This document shows, in pieces, positions 6,990-14,045 of a stretch of DNA of 17,242 nt. Each line of letters opens with the position of its first letter. The first letter of the stretch is position 1. The stretch covers positions 1 to 17,242 of the forward strand of contig CAZKAD010000018.1 in assembly GCA_964550845.1 (NCBI GenBank), read 5' to 3'. The notes under the pieces are model-generated. The model ran no database searches and was not told the DNA's origin. It worked only from the letters and a program-made list of their open reading frames with translations. Made by a program: the position numbers and the translations under genes. Origin of the DNA: CAYTKU01 sp964550845 (lineage in GTDB: Bacteria > Patescibacteriota > Patescibacteriia > Magasanikbacterales > UBA922).

Positions 6990-7018
6990 AGTATATCATC
7001 CACTTGAAAAGAAGGCAA
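6990..7018 (-). promoter_or_regulatory. Distal promoter of the zinc-ribbon/bL25 operon
   Basis: On the minus strand TTGCCT (7018-7013), a 17-base spacer and TATACT (6995-6990), giving a leader of about 55 bases. It lies in the rodA-zinc-ribbon gap, in tandem with the proximal promoter. Confidence 0.55.
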
Positions 7019-7025
7019 TGGACTC

Positions 7026-8138
7026 CTAGGACCGAATTTTTGGCATAGAACGAACCACACTTTGAACAATACCTAAGAGAAGAAAATTGATAATAAGAGA
7101 AGAACCCCCATAACTCAAAAACGGGAGGGTAACCCCCGTAACCGGTAAAACCCCAGTTGCTCCGCCAATATTTACGAAAATCTGAATAAAAAACAGAAGG
7201 GCTGTTCCAAACAGGAGAAAAGCGGAAAAATCTTCTTCACAGCGCTTGGCGATCATGAGTAAACGCCATAAAAGAGCAATATAGAGTATTAATACCAAAG
7301 AAATACCAATAAATCCTAATTCTTCTCCAATAACAGAGATAATAAAGTCAGTTTGGGCTTCTGGAAGAAAGTGCAGTTGACTTTGAGAACCAAAGCCAAG
7401 GCCTCGTCCTGCCCAACCACCTGCTCCAATAGCAATAATTGACTGCGAGACATTATAACCAGAACGCAAAGGGTCATTTTCTGGAGAAAGGAAATTTAAG
7501 ACACGTTCTTTCTGATATGGTTGAAAAAGAAAAAACCAAGAAAAGAGCGTGGCAAGACCAAGCGCCAAAACTAGCCCTCCGACATACTTTTTCTTTACTC
7601 CCGCTAAAATGAGCATACCAAACCAAATCGCCCCAATAACAGCGGCTGATCCAAGATCTGGTTGAAGTAAAATAAGTCCACAAATCAAAAAAGTCGCTAC
7701 TCCACTTGAAATCACAAATTCCAAACGATCAAATCGCCTCCCCTGCTTATTCATCCACCAACTCAAAAGCAAAACGCAAGCGACTTTTGCAAATTCGGCT
7801 GGCTGAAAAGAAAATCCTAAAATACGAAACCATCCCGTTGTACCACGAATCGTATCTCCAAACAAAAGGACACCAACCAGAAGCAAAAGAGAGAGCCAAT
7901 AGGTAAGCTGAGCAGATGAACGAAAAACCGTAATATGAAAGGCTCCCAAAAAAAATACCAGCCCAAGCCCAATAAATAAAGCCAGGGTTTGGGTAGGGAA
8001 GAAAGTCAAAGTATCCCCACGCGATAGGTCAATACTATAAATTGCCGAGAGGCCAATAGCCACAATACCAAGAGGAAGCGCAAGTAAAAGCCAGTCAAAG
8101 CGCTTCATTTCTGCCCAGAGAAAAAGAAAAAAATTCAT
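7026..8138 (-). CDS. rodA: RodA-type SEDS peptidoglycan glycosyltransferase
   Basis: The 370-residue protein is an integral membrane protein with about ten hydrophobic spans and the marks of the SEDS family: LQPDLGSA (158-165), the putative catalytic Asp D264 in EAQTDFI, and the C-terminal signature PVTGVTLPFLSYGGSS (332-347). SEDS proteins polymerise lipid II into glycan strands together with a class B PBP. RodA acts in elongation and FtsW in division; the lack of an N-terminal cytoplasmic extension and the overall length favour RodA, but the distinction is not certain. Start: the ATG at 8138 or an internal ATG at 8108 (MKRFDW) are both possible. It lies 24 bases after the upstream membrane-protein gene. 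No terminator separates it from the zinc-ribbon/bL25 genes. Confidence 0.9.
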   Translation of the reverse strand: MNFFLFLWAEMKRFDWLLLALPLGIVAIGLSAIYSIDLSRGDTLTFFPTQTLALFIGLGLVFFLGAFHITVFRSSAQLTYWLSLLLLVGVLLFGDTIRGTTGWFRILGFSFQPAEFAKVACVLLLSWWMNKQGRRFDRLEFVISSGVATFLICGLILLQPDLGSAAVIGAIWFGMLILAGVKKKYVGGLVLALGLATLFSWFFLFQPYQKERVLNFLSPENDPLRSGYNVSQSIIAIGAGGWAGRGLGFGSQSQLHFLPEAQTDFIISVIGEELGFIGISLVLILYIALLWRLLMIAKRCEEDFSAFLLFGTALLFFIQIFVNIGGATGVLPVTGVTLPFLSYGGSSLIINFLLLGIVQSVVRSMPKIRS

Positions 8139-8162
8139 ACAACCTGAATCTGAACAAAATCA

Positions 8163-9056
8163 TTACTTGAAGGCTGGCAAAAATTCATTTGGGTCAAATA
8201 CATCCATGAGAGGAATGACTTCAACATCGTCGATGCCCGCGATACTAAAGGCTGGCCTTATATCAACCGGGAAATTTTGCCCTGCGCGAAATTCTTTAAT
8301 CGTAAGAGGAATTACCCCTTCGATACTTCCCCCACCCAGAAGTACAAGGGCAAATCTGCCTTCATAATAACTATACGCAGTATCATTTTTTATGTCAAAA
8401 GTAATTCTTGGAGGCAGCGCTCCACCGATAGGATTTCTTTCAATTATGAGGTTATCAACCAAAAAATTGGTACGTGCCACAACATAACTTTGTGTATCTG
8501 GTACCACATGAGGATCGACCCGACGCCAACGCATTTCTTCTACCACGAGCCGCGATCCAACAGGATAAATATCGCTCTTAAATCCATAAATAGTCAAAGG
8601 AACTTTCTTTTTGGGTAAGATAGTAACGACTTTTGAAGGTGTTTCTCCACCATCAAAAACATATTTATAACGGATTCGAGCGACAAAATCTTCATTGGGA
8701 TTTTGCGCTAAAGCAGAAAAGTCATAGGTTTCTCCAATCTGAAAAAGCCGCGCCGAATCCAGAAGCAAATTTTGTGCCCCGTAGCTCGGTTGTATCTGCG
8801 TATAATTTTCAAATCCTTGCAGTGTCTGCAAACGTGCATCGCGGTCACGCCAAAAGCCAGAAAAAAGATAACTTCCCAGTACGAGAATCGAATAGAGTCC
8901 ACCGATCACAATCCAAGCGAGAAGAACTCCAATGGTTATTTTACGCAAAAAAATCTTGTTTCGCACAAACCAACTTGAAAAGGCCAGGTCTTTGTTACTG
9001 AGTTCCCCCGTTGGGTCAGTATACTGCGAGAGTTTACTTGGAGGTTTGGATGACAT
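8163..9056 (-). CDS. Single-pass membrane protein with extracytoplasmic beta-sandwich modules
   Basis: Not a gene I can name. The 297-residue protein has a charged cytoplasmic head (1-38), one span at about 40-62, and a beta-rich exterior. Two parts of the exterior look alike in style: one around NPNEDFVARIRYKYVF (119-134) followed by a LPKKKVPL turn, and one around FDIKNDTAYSYYEGRFALVL (220-239) followed by a FRAGQNFPV turn. These resemble FxLYD/LEA14-like beta-sandwich modules, in which an N-P-N or N-D/S-T turn precedes two long strands. The assignment is by eye. It is cotranscribed with RodA, which makes a role in wall elongation plausible but unproven. Confidence 0.7.
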   Translation of the reverse strand: MSSKPPSKLSQYTDPTGELSNKDLAFSSWFVRNKIFLRKITIGVLLAWIVIGGLYSILVLGSYLFSGFWRDRDARLQTLQGFENYTQIQPSYGAQNLLLDSARLFQIGETYDFSALAQNPNEDFVARIRYKYVFDGGETPSKVVTILPKKKVPLTIYGFKSDIYPVGSRLVVEEMRWRRVDPHVVPDTQSYVVARTNFLVDNLIIERNPIGGALPPRITFDIKNDTAYSYYEGRFALVLLGGGSIEGVIPLTIKEFRAGQNFPVDIRPAFSIAGIDDVEVIPLMDVFDPNEFLPAFK

Positions 9057-9084
9057 AGATGATTTATGCTGGTAAATTGAGTCT

Positions 9085-9114
9085 ATTATACTGCAAAAAA
9101 TTCAAAAAATCCAA
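9085..9114 (-). promoter_or_regulatory. Promoter of the membrane protein-rodA operon
   Basis: On the minus strand TTGGAT (9114-9109), an 18-base spacer and consensus TATAAT (9090-9085). Transcription would start near 9078, giving a leader of about 22 bases with no Shine-Dalgarno. Confidence 0.6.
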
Positions 9115-9173
9115 TGATGTAATAAATTGCGAAGAAACTCGTTATATATATCAGAGCTCGCTAAAAAAAATAT

Positions 9174-9202
9174 TTGACAAAAAATATACTATGTGGTAAA
9201 TA
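9174..9202 (+). promoter_or_regulatory. Promoter of the Ig-like secreted protein gene
   Basis: A consensus TTGACA (9174-9179), a 17-base spacer and TAAATA (9197-9202). Alternative -10 boxes (TATACT at 9185, TATTAT at 9204) are less well spaced. The leader is about 41 bases and A/T-rich. Confidence 0.6.
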
Positions 9203-9249
9203 GTATTATATAAACATAAAAAATAAATTCATTTTTAAAACGTAAAGAT

Positions 9250-10299
9250 ATGCAAAAAATCTTTTCTGGTATTGTAGGGTTAGTGACACTGGCAATGGGG
9301 GCATTCATTTTCTCCCCAAGCGTAGAAGCTGCGGGCGGGCCGCATTTGGCTCTTACTAACTCAGAAAACTCTTGGGAAGTAAGAGAAGGAATTGCCTACA
9401 CATTCAAAGTAAGTGCTCTTCCAACTACAGCCAATATGCAGGTAATTTATATGTACCTCAATGGTGATTATGTAAATAGTTGTACCAACACACTTACTTG
9501 TTCATATACAATTGCTTCCACCAAAAAAGGTGACCATAAAATCTATGCGGTAGGATATGATTATCGCGGACAGGCTTACTCTATTAATACTGCCAGTCAA
9601 ACACAGTCTTTATCTGTAAAAGCAAACGACACAGCAAGTATTTCTGAGGTCACTCTCAAAGCCAATGGTGAAGCACGAATTGGTAGTCGAGGAACCGAAA
9701 ATTTTTCACTTGATGCCAAAGCTCGTGGCACCAACCTCAAAACCCTCAAAATCACTCGTGAAGATGATACTCGAAAAACCGTTTCTGCCTCTTGCGCACG
9801 CATGCAAACACTTTGTGCACTCCGTATCTACCCAAGTTTCACCAGTAGTGACGTAGGAAAAACCTATGTCTATCAGGCTGTCGGAACTGATGCCAATGGC
9901 AATGTAAAATATTCAGAAAAAATTACCATAAAAGTAGGAAATGCCGTAAGTGTATCTCCAGCTCCAACTATTTCCACCTTCAAACCAACAGTTACGGTGA
10001 CACCAAATGTTTCAGAAATGTCTCCTAACCAAAAACTTACAATCCGTGGAAATGCGAGTAATAGCAATGGAATTTGGGGAGTAGAAGTCCGAGCACTTCC
10101 CTCATGGAGCAACACTGCTCTGAAAAATCGTTGTATCCTCAGTGGTAAACCAACAACAGGCTCATGTTCACTGGATATTGGTACATTTGAAGGACGAAGT
10201 GGACAGACGGTAAAAGTGTGGACCATTTACTGGGATGCAAAGACTGGACTTGGATACAGTTCTGAAATGAAAACAATTCGTATTAAGGCTTCTCTGTAG
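9250..10299 (+). CDS. Secreted protein with three Ig-like modules, each with a cysteine pair
   Basis: The 349-residue protein has a clear signal peptide (hydrophobic 4-22, likely cleavage after VEA at 25-27). The mature part reads as three related beta modules of about 95-110 residues. Each has a strand, a cysteine pair a few residues apart, a turn, then a Y/W-containing strand and an aspartate: C78/C84 before YAVGYDYRG, C182/C189 before YQAVGTDANG, and C295/C306 before WTIYWDAKTG. The repeated order suggests duplicated Ig-like (PKD/Big-type) domains, each closed by a local disulfide. There is no sortase motif or C-terminal anchor, so it is either released or held by other surface proteins. 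Function unknown; adhesion or surface-layer roles are guesses. It has its own promoter and terminator and is a single-gene unit. Confidence 0.75.
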   Translation: MQKIFSGIVGLVTLAMGAFIFSPSVEAAGGPHLALTNSENSWEVREGIAYTFKVSALPTTANMQVIYMYLNGDYVNSCTNTLTCSYTIASTKKGDHKIYAVGYDYRGQAYSINTASQTQSLSVKANDTASISEVTLKANGEARIGSRGTENFSLDAKARGTNLKTLKITREDDTRKTVSASCARMQTLCALRIYPSFTSSDVGKTYVYQAVGTDANGNVKYSEKITIKVGNAVSVSPAPTISTFKPTVTVTPNVSEMSPNQKLTIRGNASNSNGIWGVEVRALPSWSNTALKNRCILSGKPTTGSCSLDIGTFEGRSGQTVKVWTIYWDAKTGLGYSSEMKTIRIKASL

Positions 10300-10305
10300 A
10301 AACAG

Positions 10306-10336
10306 AAAAACAACCTCTTAAACAGAGGTTGTTTTT
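10306..10336 (+). terminator. Terminator of the Ig-like protein gene
   Basis: A perfect 13-bp stem, AAAAACAACCTCT paired with AGAGGTTGTTTTT, with loop TAAAC, 6 bases after the stop codon. Confidence 0.88.
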
Positions 10337-10349
10337 ATTTCCCTAACCC

Positions 10350-10379
10350 TTGCCTCCCACCCCTCTGTTGTGCTACACT
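10350..10379 (+). promoter_or_regulatory. Promoter of gyrB (extended -10)
   Basis: TTGCCT (10350-10355), an 18-base spacer, and TACACT (10374-10379) preceded by TGC, an extended -10. The leader to the ATG at 10415 is about 29 bases and has no Shine-Dalgarno. Confidence 0.55.
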
Positions 10380-10414
10380 AGTCTCATCTTTTAGACATTT
10401 TTCGATTAGATTGT

Positions 10415-12448
10415 ATGAGTGAAAAAACAAAAAAATCATCCGACTATAGTGCTAGTAGCATTAGTGTTCTTGAAGGACTCGAAGCCGTACGCAAGCGTCC
10501 AGGAATGTATATTGGTTCTACTGGTAGCACCGGACTTCACCACATGATGTGGGAAATCGTGGACAACTCATTTGATGAGGCCATGGCCGGACATTGTAAT
10601 GAAATTACGATCAAACTTTTGCCAGATCATTGGATTGAGGTAACAGACAATGGCCGTGGTATTCCCGTAGATATTCATCCAAAATTAAAAATTTCAGCTC
10701 TTGAAATTGTCATGACCAAACTCCATGCCGGAGGAAAATTTGGTGGTGATGAATCTGGGTATAAAGTATCTGGAGGTTTGCACGGTGTAGGTGCGTCTGT
10801 CGTTAATGCCCTTTCTACCCATGTGAAGGCCGAAGTGCATCGTGACGGCGAAATTTATGTTCAAGAATACCAAAAAGGTATTCCTATGGGCAAAGTAAAA
10901 ACCGTTGGAAAAGCCAAAGATCGTGGTACTAAAATTAGTTTCCGAGCTGACGATAGTATTTTTGAAACACTGGACTTTAGCTGGAAAACAATTATTGATC
11001 ACCTTCGTCAGCAGGCTTATCTCAATAAAGGTGTAAAAATTAATATTTTCGACGAACGTACGGCAGACGAAAAAGTAGCCGATAAATCGGCCCTTCCCTT
11101 TACCCGTAGCGCTTACCAATTTTATTTTGAGGGAGGTATTGGAAGCTATGTTAAACACCTCAACAAAAATCGTGAAGCAAAACACGAAAATATTTTTTAT
11201 GTAGAAAAACAGGTAGAAAAAGTTTTGGTTGAATTGGCACTTCAATATACAGATGATTACAATGAATCCCTCTACCCTTTTGCCAACAACATCACCAATC
11301 CTGATGGAGGTACTCATGTTGCAGGGTTTCGAGCAGCGCTCACTCGTACACTCAATACCTATGCGCGCAATAAAGGAATCCTCAAAGAAAAAGATCCAAA
11401 TCTTTCTGGAGACGATGTACGTGAAGGATTAACTTGTGTTATTTCTGTTAAAATTCCAGAACCACAATTTGAAGGTCAGACCAAAGGAAAACTTGGAAAT
11501 CCCGAAGCCAAACCAGCTGTAGAAAATGTCTTTGGTGATGCTTTCATGATTTTTCTTGAAGAACATCCAAAAGATGCAGAAGGGATTATTGGCAAATGTA
11601 TCTTGGCTGCAAAAGCTCGTAACGCTGCACGCCTCGCCCGTGAATCAGTACTGCGTAAAGGCGCGCTTGAAGGATTTACGCTTCCGGGAAAACTGGCCGA
11701 TTGCTCGAGTCGAGCAGCAGAAGACTCTGAACTCTATATTGTAGAGGGAGACTCAGCTGGTGGAAGTGCCAAACAAGGACGTGACCGCGAACATCAGGCA
11801 ATTCTCCCACTGCGTGGTAAAGTCTTGAACGTAGAACGCGCTCGTATTGATAAAATTCTTACCAACAATGAGCTTAAGTCGCTTATCATTGCCATGGGTA
11901 CAAACATTGGCGAGATGTTTGATATTACTAAACTGCGTTATCATAAAATTATTATCATGACTGATGCGGATGTTGATGGATCACATATCCGTACTCTTCT
12001 TCTCACCCTTTTCTTTCGCTACTTTCCAGAGCTTATTTCTGCAGGACACATTTATATTGCTCAGCCACCGCTCTATAGTGTAAAAAAAGGGAAAGAGACC
12101 AACTGGATGTATACGGTGGAAGATCTTGATGCCTATCTCAAAGCACAAGGGATATCTTCAAGTGAAATTGAGATAAAAGAAGACGAAGATGGCAACGAAG
12201 AAGTTGAGACTGATACCAAGGCCGCACCAAAGCTCAATATTCAACGCTATAAAGGTTTGGGAGAAATGAACCCAGATCAATTGTGGAATACAACCATGGA
12301 TCCAAGAAGCCGCATGATGAAAGTAGTCACAATTGAAGATGCAGAGCAGGCCAATGAAATTTTTGATATCCTGATGGGCAGTGAAGTAGCTCCTCGTAAA
12401 AAGTTTATCCAAACACATGCGAAAAATGTTGAAAACCTCGATATTTAA
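10415..12448 (+). CDS. gyrB: DNA gyrase subunit B
   Basis: The 677-residue protein is the ATPase and metal-binding half of a type IIA topoisomerase, which with GyrA introduces negative supercoils. The GHKL ATPase is complete: E47 and N51 (EIVDNS), D78-G80 with RGIP (81-84), and GGLHGVGASVVNALS (120-134). The transducer lysine is K357 in QTKGKL. The TOPRIM domain has E444 in EGDSAGGS and the DADVDG triad (D517, D519, D521), which bind magnesium for cleavage. RYKGLGEMNPDQLW (611-624) is the tail signature. Length fits the short GyrB form without the large E. coli insertion. An acidic stretch at about 584-603 before the tail is not in standard GyrB as I know it and is probably a lineage insertion. 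ParE is an alternative that sequence alone does not exclude. Own promoter and terminator; gyrA is not nearby. Confidence 0.95.
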   Translation: MSEKTKKSSDYSASSISVLEGLEAVRKRPGMYIGSTGSTGLHHMMWEIVDNSFDEAMAGHCNEITIKLLPDHWIEVTDNGRGIPVDIHPKLKISALEIVMTKLHAGGKFGGDESGYKVSGGLHGVGASVVNALSTHVKAEVHRDGEIYVQEYQKGIPMGKVKTVGKAKDRGTKISFRADDSIFETLDFSWKTIIDHLRQQAYLNKGVKINIFDERTADEKVADKSALPFTRSAYQFYFEGGIGSYVKHLNKNREAKHENIFYVEKQVEKVLVELALQYTDDYNESLYPFANNITNPDGGTHVAGFRAALTRTLNTYARNKGILKEKDPNLSGDDVREGLTCVISVKIPEPQFEGQTKGKLGNPEAKPAVENVFGDAFMIFLEEHPKDAEGIIGKCILAAKARNAARLARESVLRKGALEGFTLPGKLADCSSRAAEDSELYIVEGDSAGGSAKQGRDREHQAILPLRGKVLNVERARIDKILTNNELKSLIIAMGTNIGEMFDITKLRYHKIIIMTDADVDGSHIRTLLLTLFFRYFPELISAGHIYIAQPPLYSVKKGKETNWMYTVEDLDAYLKAQGISSSEIEIKEDEDGNEEVETDTKAAPKLNIQRYKGLGEMNPDQLWNTTMDPRSRMMKVVTIEDAEQANEIFDILMGSEVAPRKKFIQTHAKNVENLDI

Positions 12449-12458
12449 ATTCTTTCCA

Positions 12459-12488
12459 AAAAAAATCGCTTAAATAAGCGATTTTTTT
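12459..12488 (+). terminator. Terminator of gyrB
   Basis: A 13-bp stem, AAAAAAATCGCTT paired with AAGCGATTTTTTT around AAAT, 10 bases after the gyrB stop. Confidence 0.88.
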
Positions 12489-12503
12489 GTCTACATACCT
12501 ATA

Positions 12504-12532
12504 TTGACAAAAATATCAGAATAATGTATACT
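12504..12532 (+). promoter_or_regulatory. Strong promoter of secE-nusG-rplK
   Basis: Consensus TTGACA (12504-12509), an optimal 17-base spacer, and TATACT (12527-12532). This is the best-matching promoter in the window. Transcription should start near 12539, giving a leader of about 40 bases. Confidence 0.8.
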
Positions 12533-12544
12533 TCGAAGCGAAAT

Positions 12545-12561
12545 GGCCGAAGGCCTTTTTT
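12545..12561 (+). promoter_or_regulatory. GGCC hairpin with T run at the 5' end of the secE mRNA
   Basis: GGCC, GAA, GGCC followed by TTTTTT, about 6 bases after the predicted transcription start. It is too short and too near the 5' end to be an ordinary terminator. It may stabilise the mRNA 5' end or act as a pause signal. Confidence 0.35.
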
Positions 12562-12578
12562 AAATACTTTTAAACCGT

Positions 12579-12770
12579 ATGTCAGTTCTTACCCGCACCA
12601 AAGACTATTTCCAAGGAGCGTATAGTGAAATGAAAAAAGTTACTTGGCCAACCAAAAAACAGACCATTAACTACAGTCTTTTTGTTATTGGAATGAGTCT
12701 CACCATGATGGTATTTTTCGGAATTCTTGATTACGCACTCAACCAAGTTGTTGCTTACCTTATCAAATAA
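12579..12770 (+). CDS. secE: Preprotein translocase subunit SecE
   Basis: This 63-residue protein is the minimal single-span SecE. The amphipathic helix has the conserved SEMKKVTWPTKKQT (16-29), followed by a membrane span at about 32-56. SecE clamps the SecY channel and is essential for export; the many signal-peptide proteins in this window depend on it. The gene is 36 bases ahead of nusG, the order conserved across bacteria, although the usual upstream neighbours (tuf, tRNA-Trp, rpmG) are replaced by gyrB. Confidence 0.95.
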   Translation: MSVLTRTKDYFQGAYSEMKKVTWPTKKQTINYSLFVIGMSLTMMVFFGILDYALNQVVAYLIK

Positions 12771-12806
12771 CCTGACTTTTAATTCGATCTTTAGCCTTTT
12801 ATTTAT

Positions 12807-13352
12807 ATGGCAAAACAAACCCTCAATCTGGGTCGCCGCTGGTATGTGCTTCACACCTACAGTGGTTATGAGGAAAATGTAAAACGAAATTTGGAACAAC
12901 GTATCGAATCTTTTGATATGGGTGACAAGATTTTTTCAGTGTTGGTTCCAAAAGAACGTAAAATTAAAATTAAAAATGGAAAACGCACGACTGTAGAAGA
13001 AAAAATCTTTCCAGGATATGTGCTTGTTGAAATGAGTGTAACGGATGATTCATGGTATGTGGTACGCAATACTCCAAACGTAACAGGGTTCGTAGGATCA
13101 GGAACTACTCCAACTCCTATTGATCAAAAAGAAGTTGATGCACTGCAGAAACGTATGGGAGTCGCTGAACCGACTCACAAAATCGATCTTTCAGCCGACG
13201 ATACCGTACAGATTATCGATGGCCCATTTAAAAACTTTGAAGGTAAAGTATCAAATGTTGATGATACCAGAGGTAAAGTCAAAGTACTCGTCAACATGTT
13301 TGGACGCGAAACACCAGTAGAACTCGATGCCTTGCAGGTAAGAAAGGTATAA
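12807..13352 (+). CDS. nusG: Transcription elongation factor NusG
   Basis: The 181-residue protein has the NGN domain (about 10-105), with RWYVLHTYSGYEENVKRNLE (11-30) and EKIFPGYVLVEM (65-76) that contact the clamp helices of RNA polymerase, and a C-terminal KOW domain (about 128-181) with GPFKNFEGKVSNVD and KVKVLVNMFGRETPVELD. It suppresses backtracking and can couple RNA polymerase to the leading ribosome or Rho. Length equals the E. coli protein. It is cotranscribed with secE; no terminator follows before rplK, only the repeat element. Confidence 0.96.
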   Translation: MAKQTLNLGRRWYVLHTYSGYEENVKRNLEQRIESFDMGDKIFSVLVPKERKIKIKNGKRTTVEEKIFPGYVLVEMSVTDDSWYVVRNTPNVTGFVGSGTTPTPIDQKEVDALQKRMGVAEPTHKIDLSADDTVQIIDGPFKNFEGKVSNVDDTRGKVKVLVNMFGRETPVELDALQVRKV

Positions 13353-13365
13353 CAACTTCACTCGT

Positions 13366-13441
13366 GTCATTTCGATCGAAGCGAGAAATCTTTTTCCCAA
13401 ATATTTTTAAAAGAAAGATTCCTCACTCCGTTCGGAATGAC
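13366..13441. repeat. Long imperfect palindrome (REP/MITE-like) between nusG and rplK
   Basis: The left arm is 13366-13393, starting GTCATTTCG and ending AAATCTTT; the right arm is 13414-13441, starting AAAGATTCC and ending GGAATGAC. The arms are reverse complements at 23 of 28 positions, around a 20-base A/T-rich loop. From memory the arm resembles a widespread bacterial repeat of the GTCATTC...GCGAGGAATCT style that I have seen in many uncultivated genomes; this was not checked. It could be a REP-like element mobilised by a RAYT transposase or a leader structure of rplK. Confidence 0.7.
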
Positions 13442-13453
13442 AACGGACAGTAT

Positions 13454-13491
13454 ACCGAATCGGTTCCCTAAGAGGAACGCTTCTCGCTTCG
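13454..13491 (+). other. Further hairpins and third repeat arm in the rplK leader
   Basis: Downstream of the palindrome lie ACCGAATCGGT (13454-13464, stem of 4-5) and GTTCC/GGAAC (13463-13467 with 13474-13478). Then TTCTCGCTTCG (13481-13491) is the exact reverse complement of CGAAGCGAGAA (13377-13387) in the left arm, so it can compete with the right arm for pairing. No clear promoter for rplK alone was found in this spacer. Confidence 0.45.
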
Positions 13492-13515
13492 GAGACTGAT
13501 TAATCTAAATTTCTT

Positions 13516-13941
13516 ATGGCCAAAAAACTTGTAACCCAGGTAAAACTCCAAATCGTTGGTGGAGCTGCGAACCCAGCGCCTCCAATCGGACCAGCACTTG
13601 GTCAGCACGGAGTAAATATTGCTGGATTTTGTAAAGAATTCAACGATAAAACACAGGATAAAAAAGGTGATGTGGTTCCAGTAATTATCAATATTTACGA
13701 AGACCGCTCATTTGACTTTATCATGAAAGTGGCACCAGCGAGTGAACTGATCAAAAAAGCAGCAAAAATTTCAAAAGGAGCTGCGAACCCACTCAAAGAT
13801 AAAGTTGGTAAAATTACCAAAGCACAGCTTCGCCAGATTGCTGAAACAAAAATGCCAGACCTCAACGCCAATGATATTGATGGAGCAATGAAAATCATTG
13901 CAGGAACAGCACGGCAAATGGGAGTCAGTGTAGAAGAATAA
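13516..13941 (+). CDS. rplK: Ribosomal protein uL11
   Basis: This 141-residue protein is a complete uL11: the N-terminal domain with QIVGGAANPAPPIGPALGQ (12-30, factor and thiostrepton-region binding), and the C-terminal rRNA-binding domain (about 70-141) with KISKGAANPLKDKVGKI and the closing GTARQMGVSVEE. It builds the L11 stalk base on 23S rRNA that contacts elongation factors. The gene has a strong terminator directly behind it, so the usual rplA (uL1) partner is not downstream here. Confidence 0.96.
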   Translation: MAKKLVTQVKLQIVGGAANPAPPIGPALGQHGVNIAGFCKEFNDKTQDKKGDVVPVIINIYEDRSFDFIMKVAPASELIKKAAKISKGAANPLKDKVGKITKAQLRQIAETKMPDLNANDIDGAMKIIAGTARQMGVSVEE

Positions 13942-13946
13942 AAAAC

Positions 13947-13976
13947 AAAAAGCCGACCGCATAAAGTCGGTTTTTT
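13947..13976 (+). terminator. Terminator of rplK
   Basis: Stem AAAAAGCCGAC with GTCGGTTTTTT (one G-T pair), loop of 8, ending in six T, 5 bases after the stop. It ends the secE-nusG-rplK unit. Confidence 0.85.
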
Positions 13977-14004
13977 ATTTCTATTCGCTTTTTTTTCTAA
14001 ATTT

Positions 14005-14013
14005 TGCTATACT
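14005..14013 (+). promoter_or_regulatory. Extended -10 promoter of the Kazal/DUF333 lipoprotein
   Basis: TGC followed by TATACT is an extended -10 (TGnTATAAT type), which can work without a strong -35. Transcription would start near 14020, a leader of about 26 bases. It sits inside a longer TTG-start frame beginning at 14004 and so rules that start out. Confidence 0.6.
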
Positions 14014-14045
14014 ATATCCAATTATATTTTTGCGTGTATACACGT

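Noticed and set aside
6929..7069. Upstream extension of the zinc-ribbon protein to 7069
   Set aside because: It would contain two promoters and overlap the rodA stop; the extra residues have no domain character.
10415..12448. ParE instead of GyrB
   Set aside because: Not excluded, but the overall motif layout reads as ordinary GyrB and no parC/gyrA neighbour is present to decide; GyrB is the simpler call.
14004..14045. TTG start 14 codons upstream of the lipoprotein ATG
   Set aside because: The extended -10 promoter lies within it and the added residues would spoil the signal peptide.
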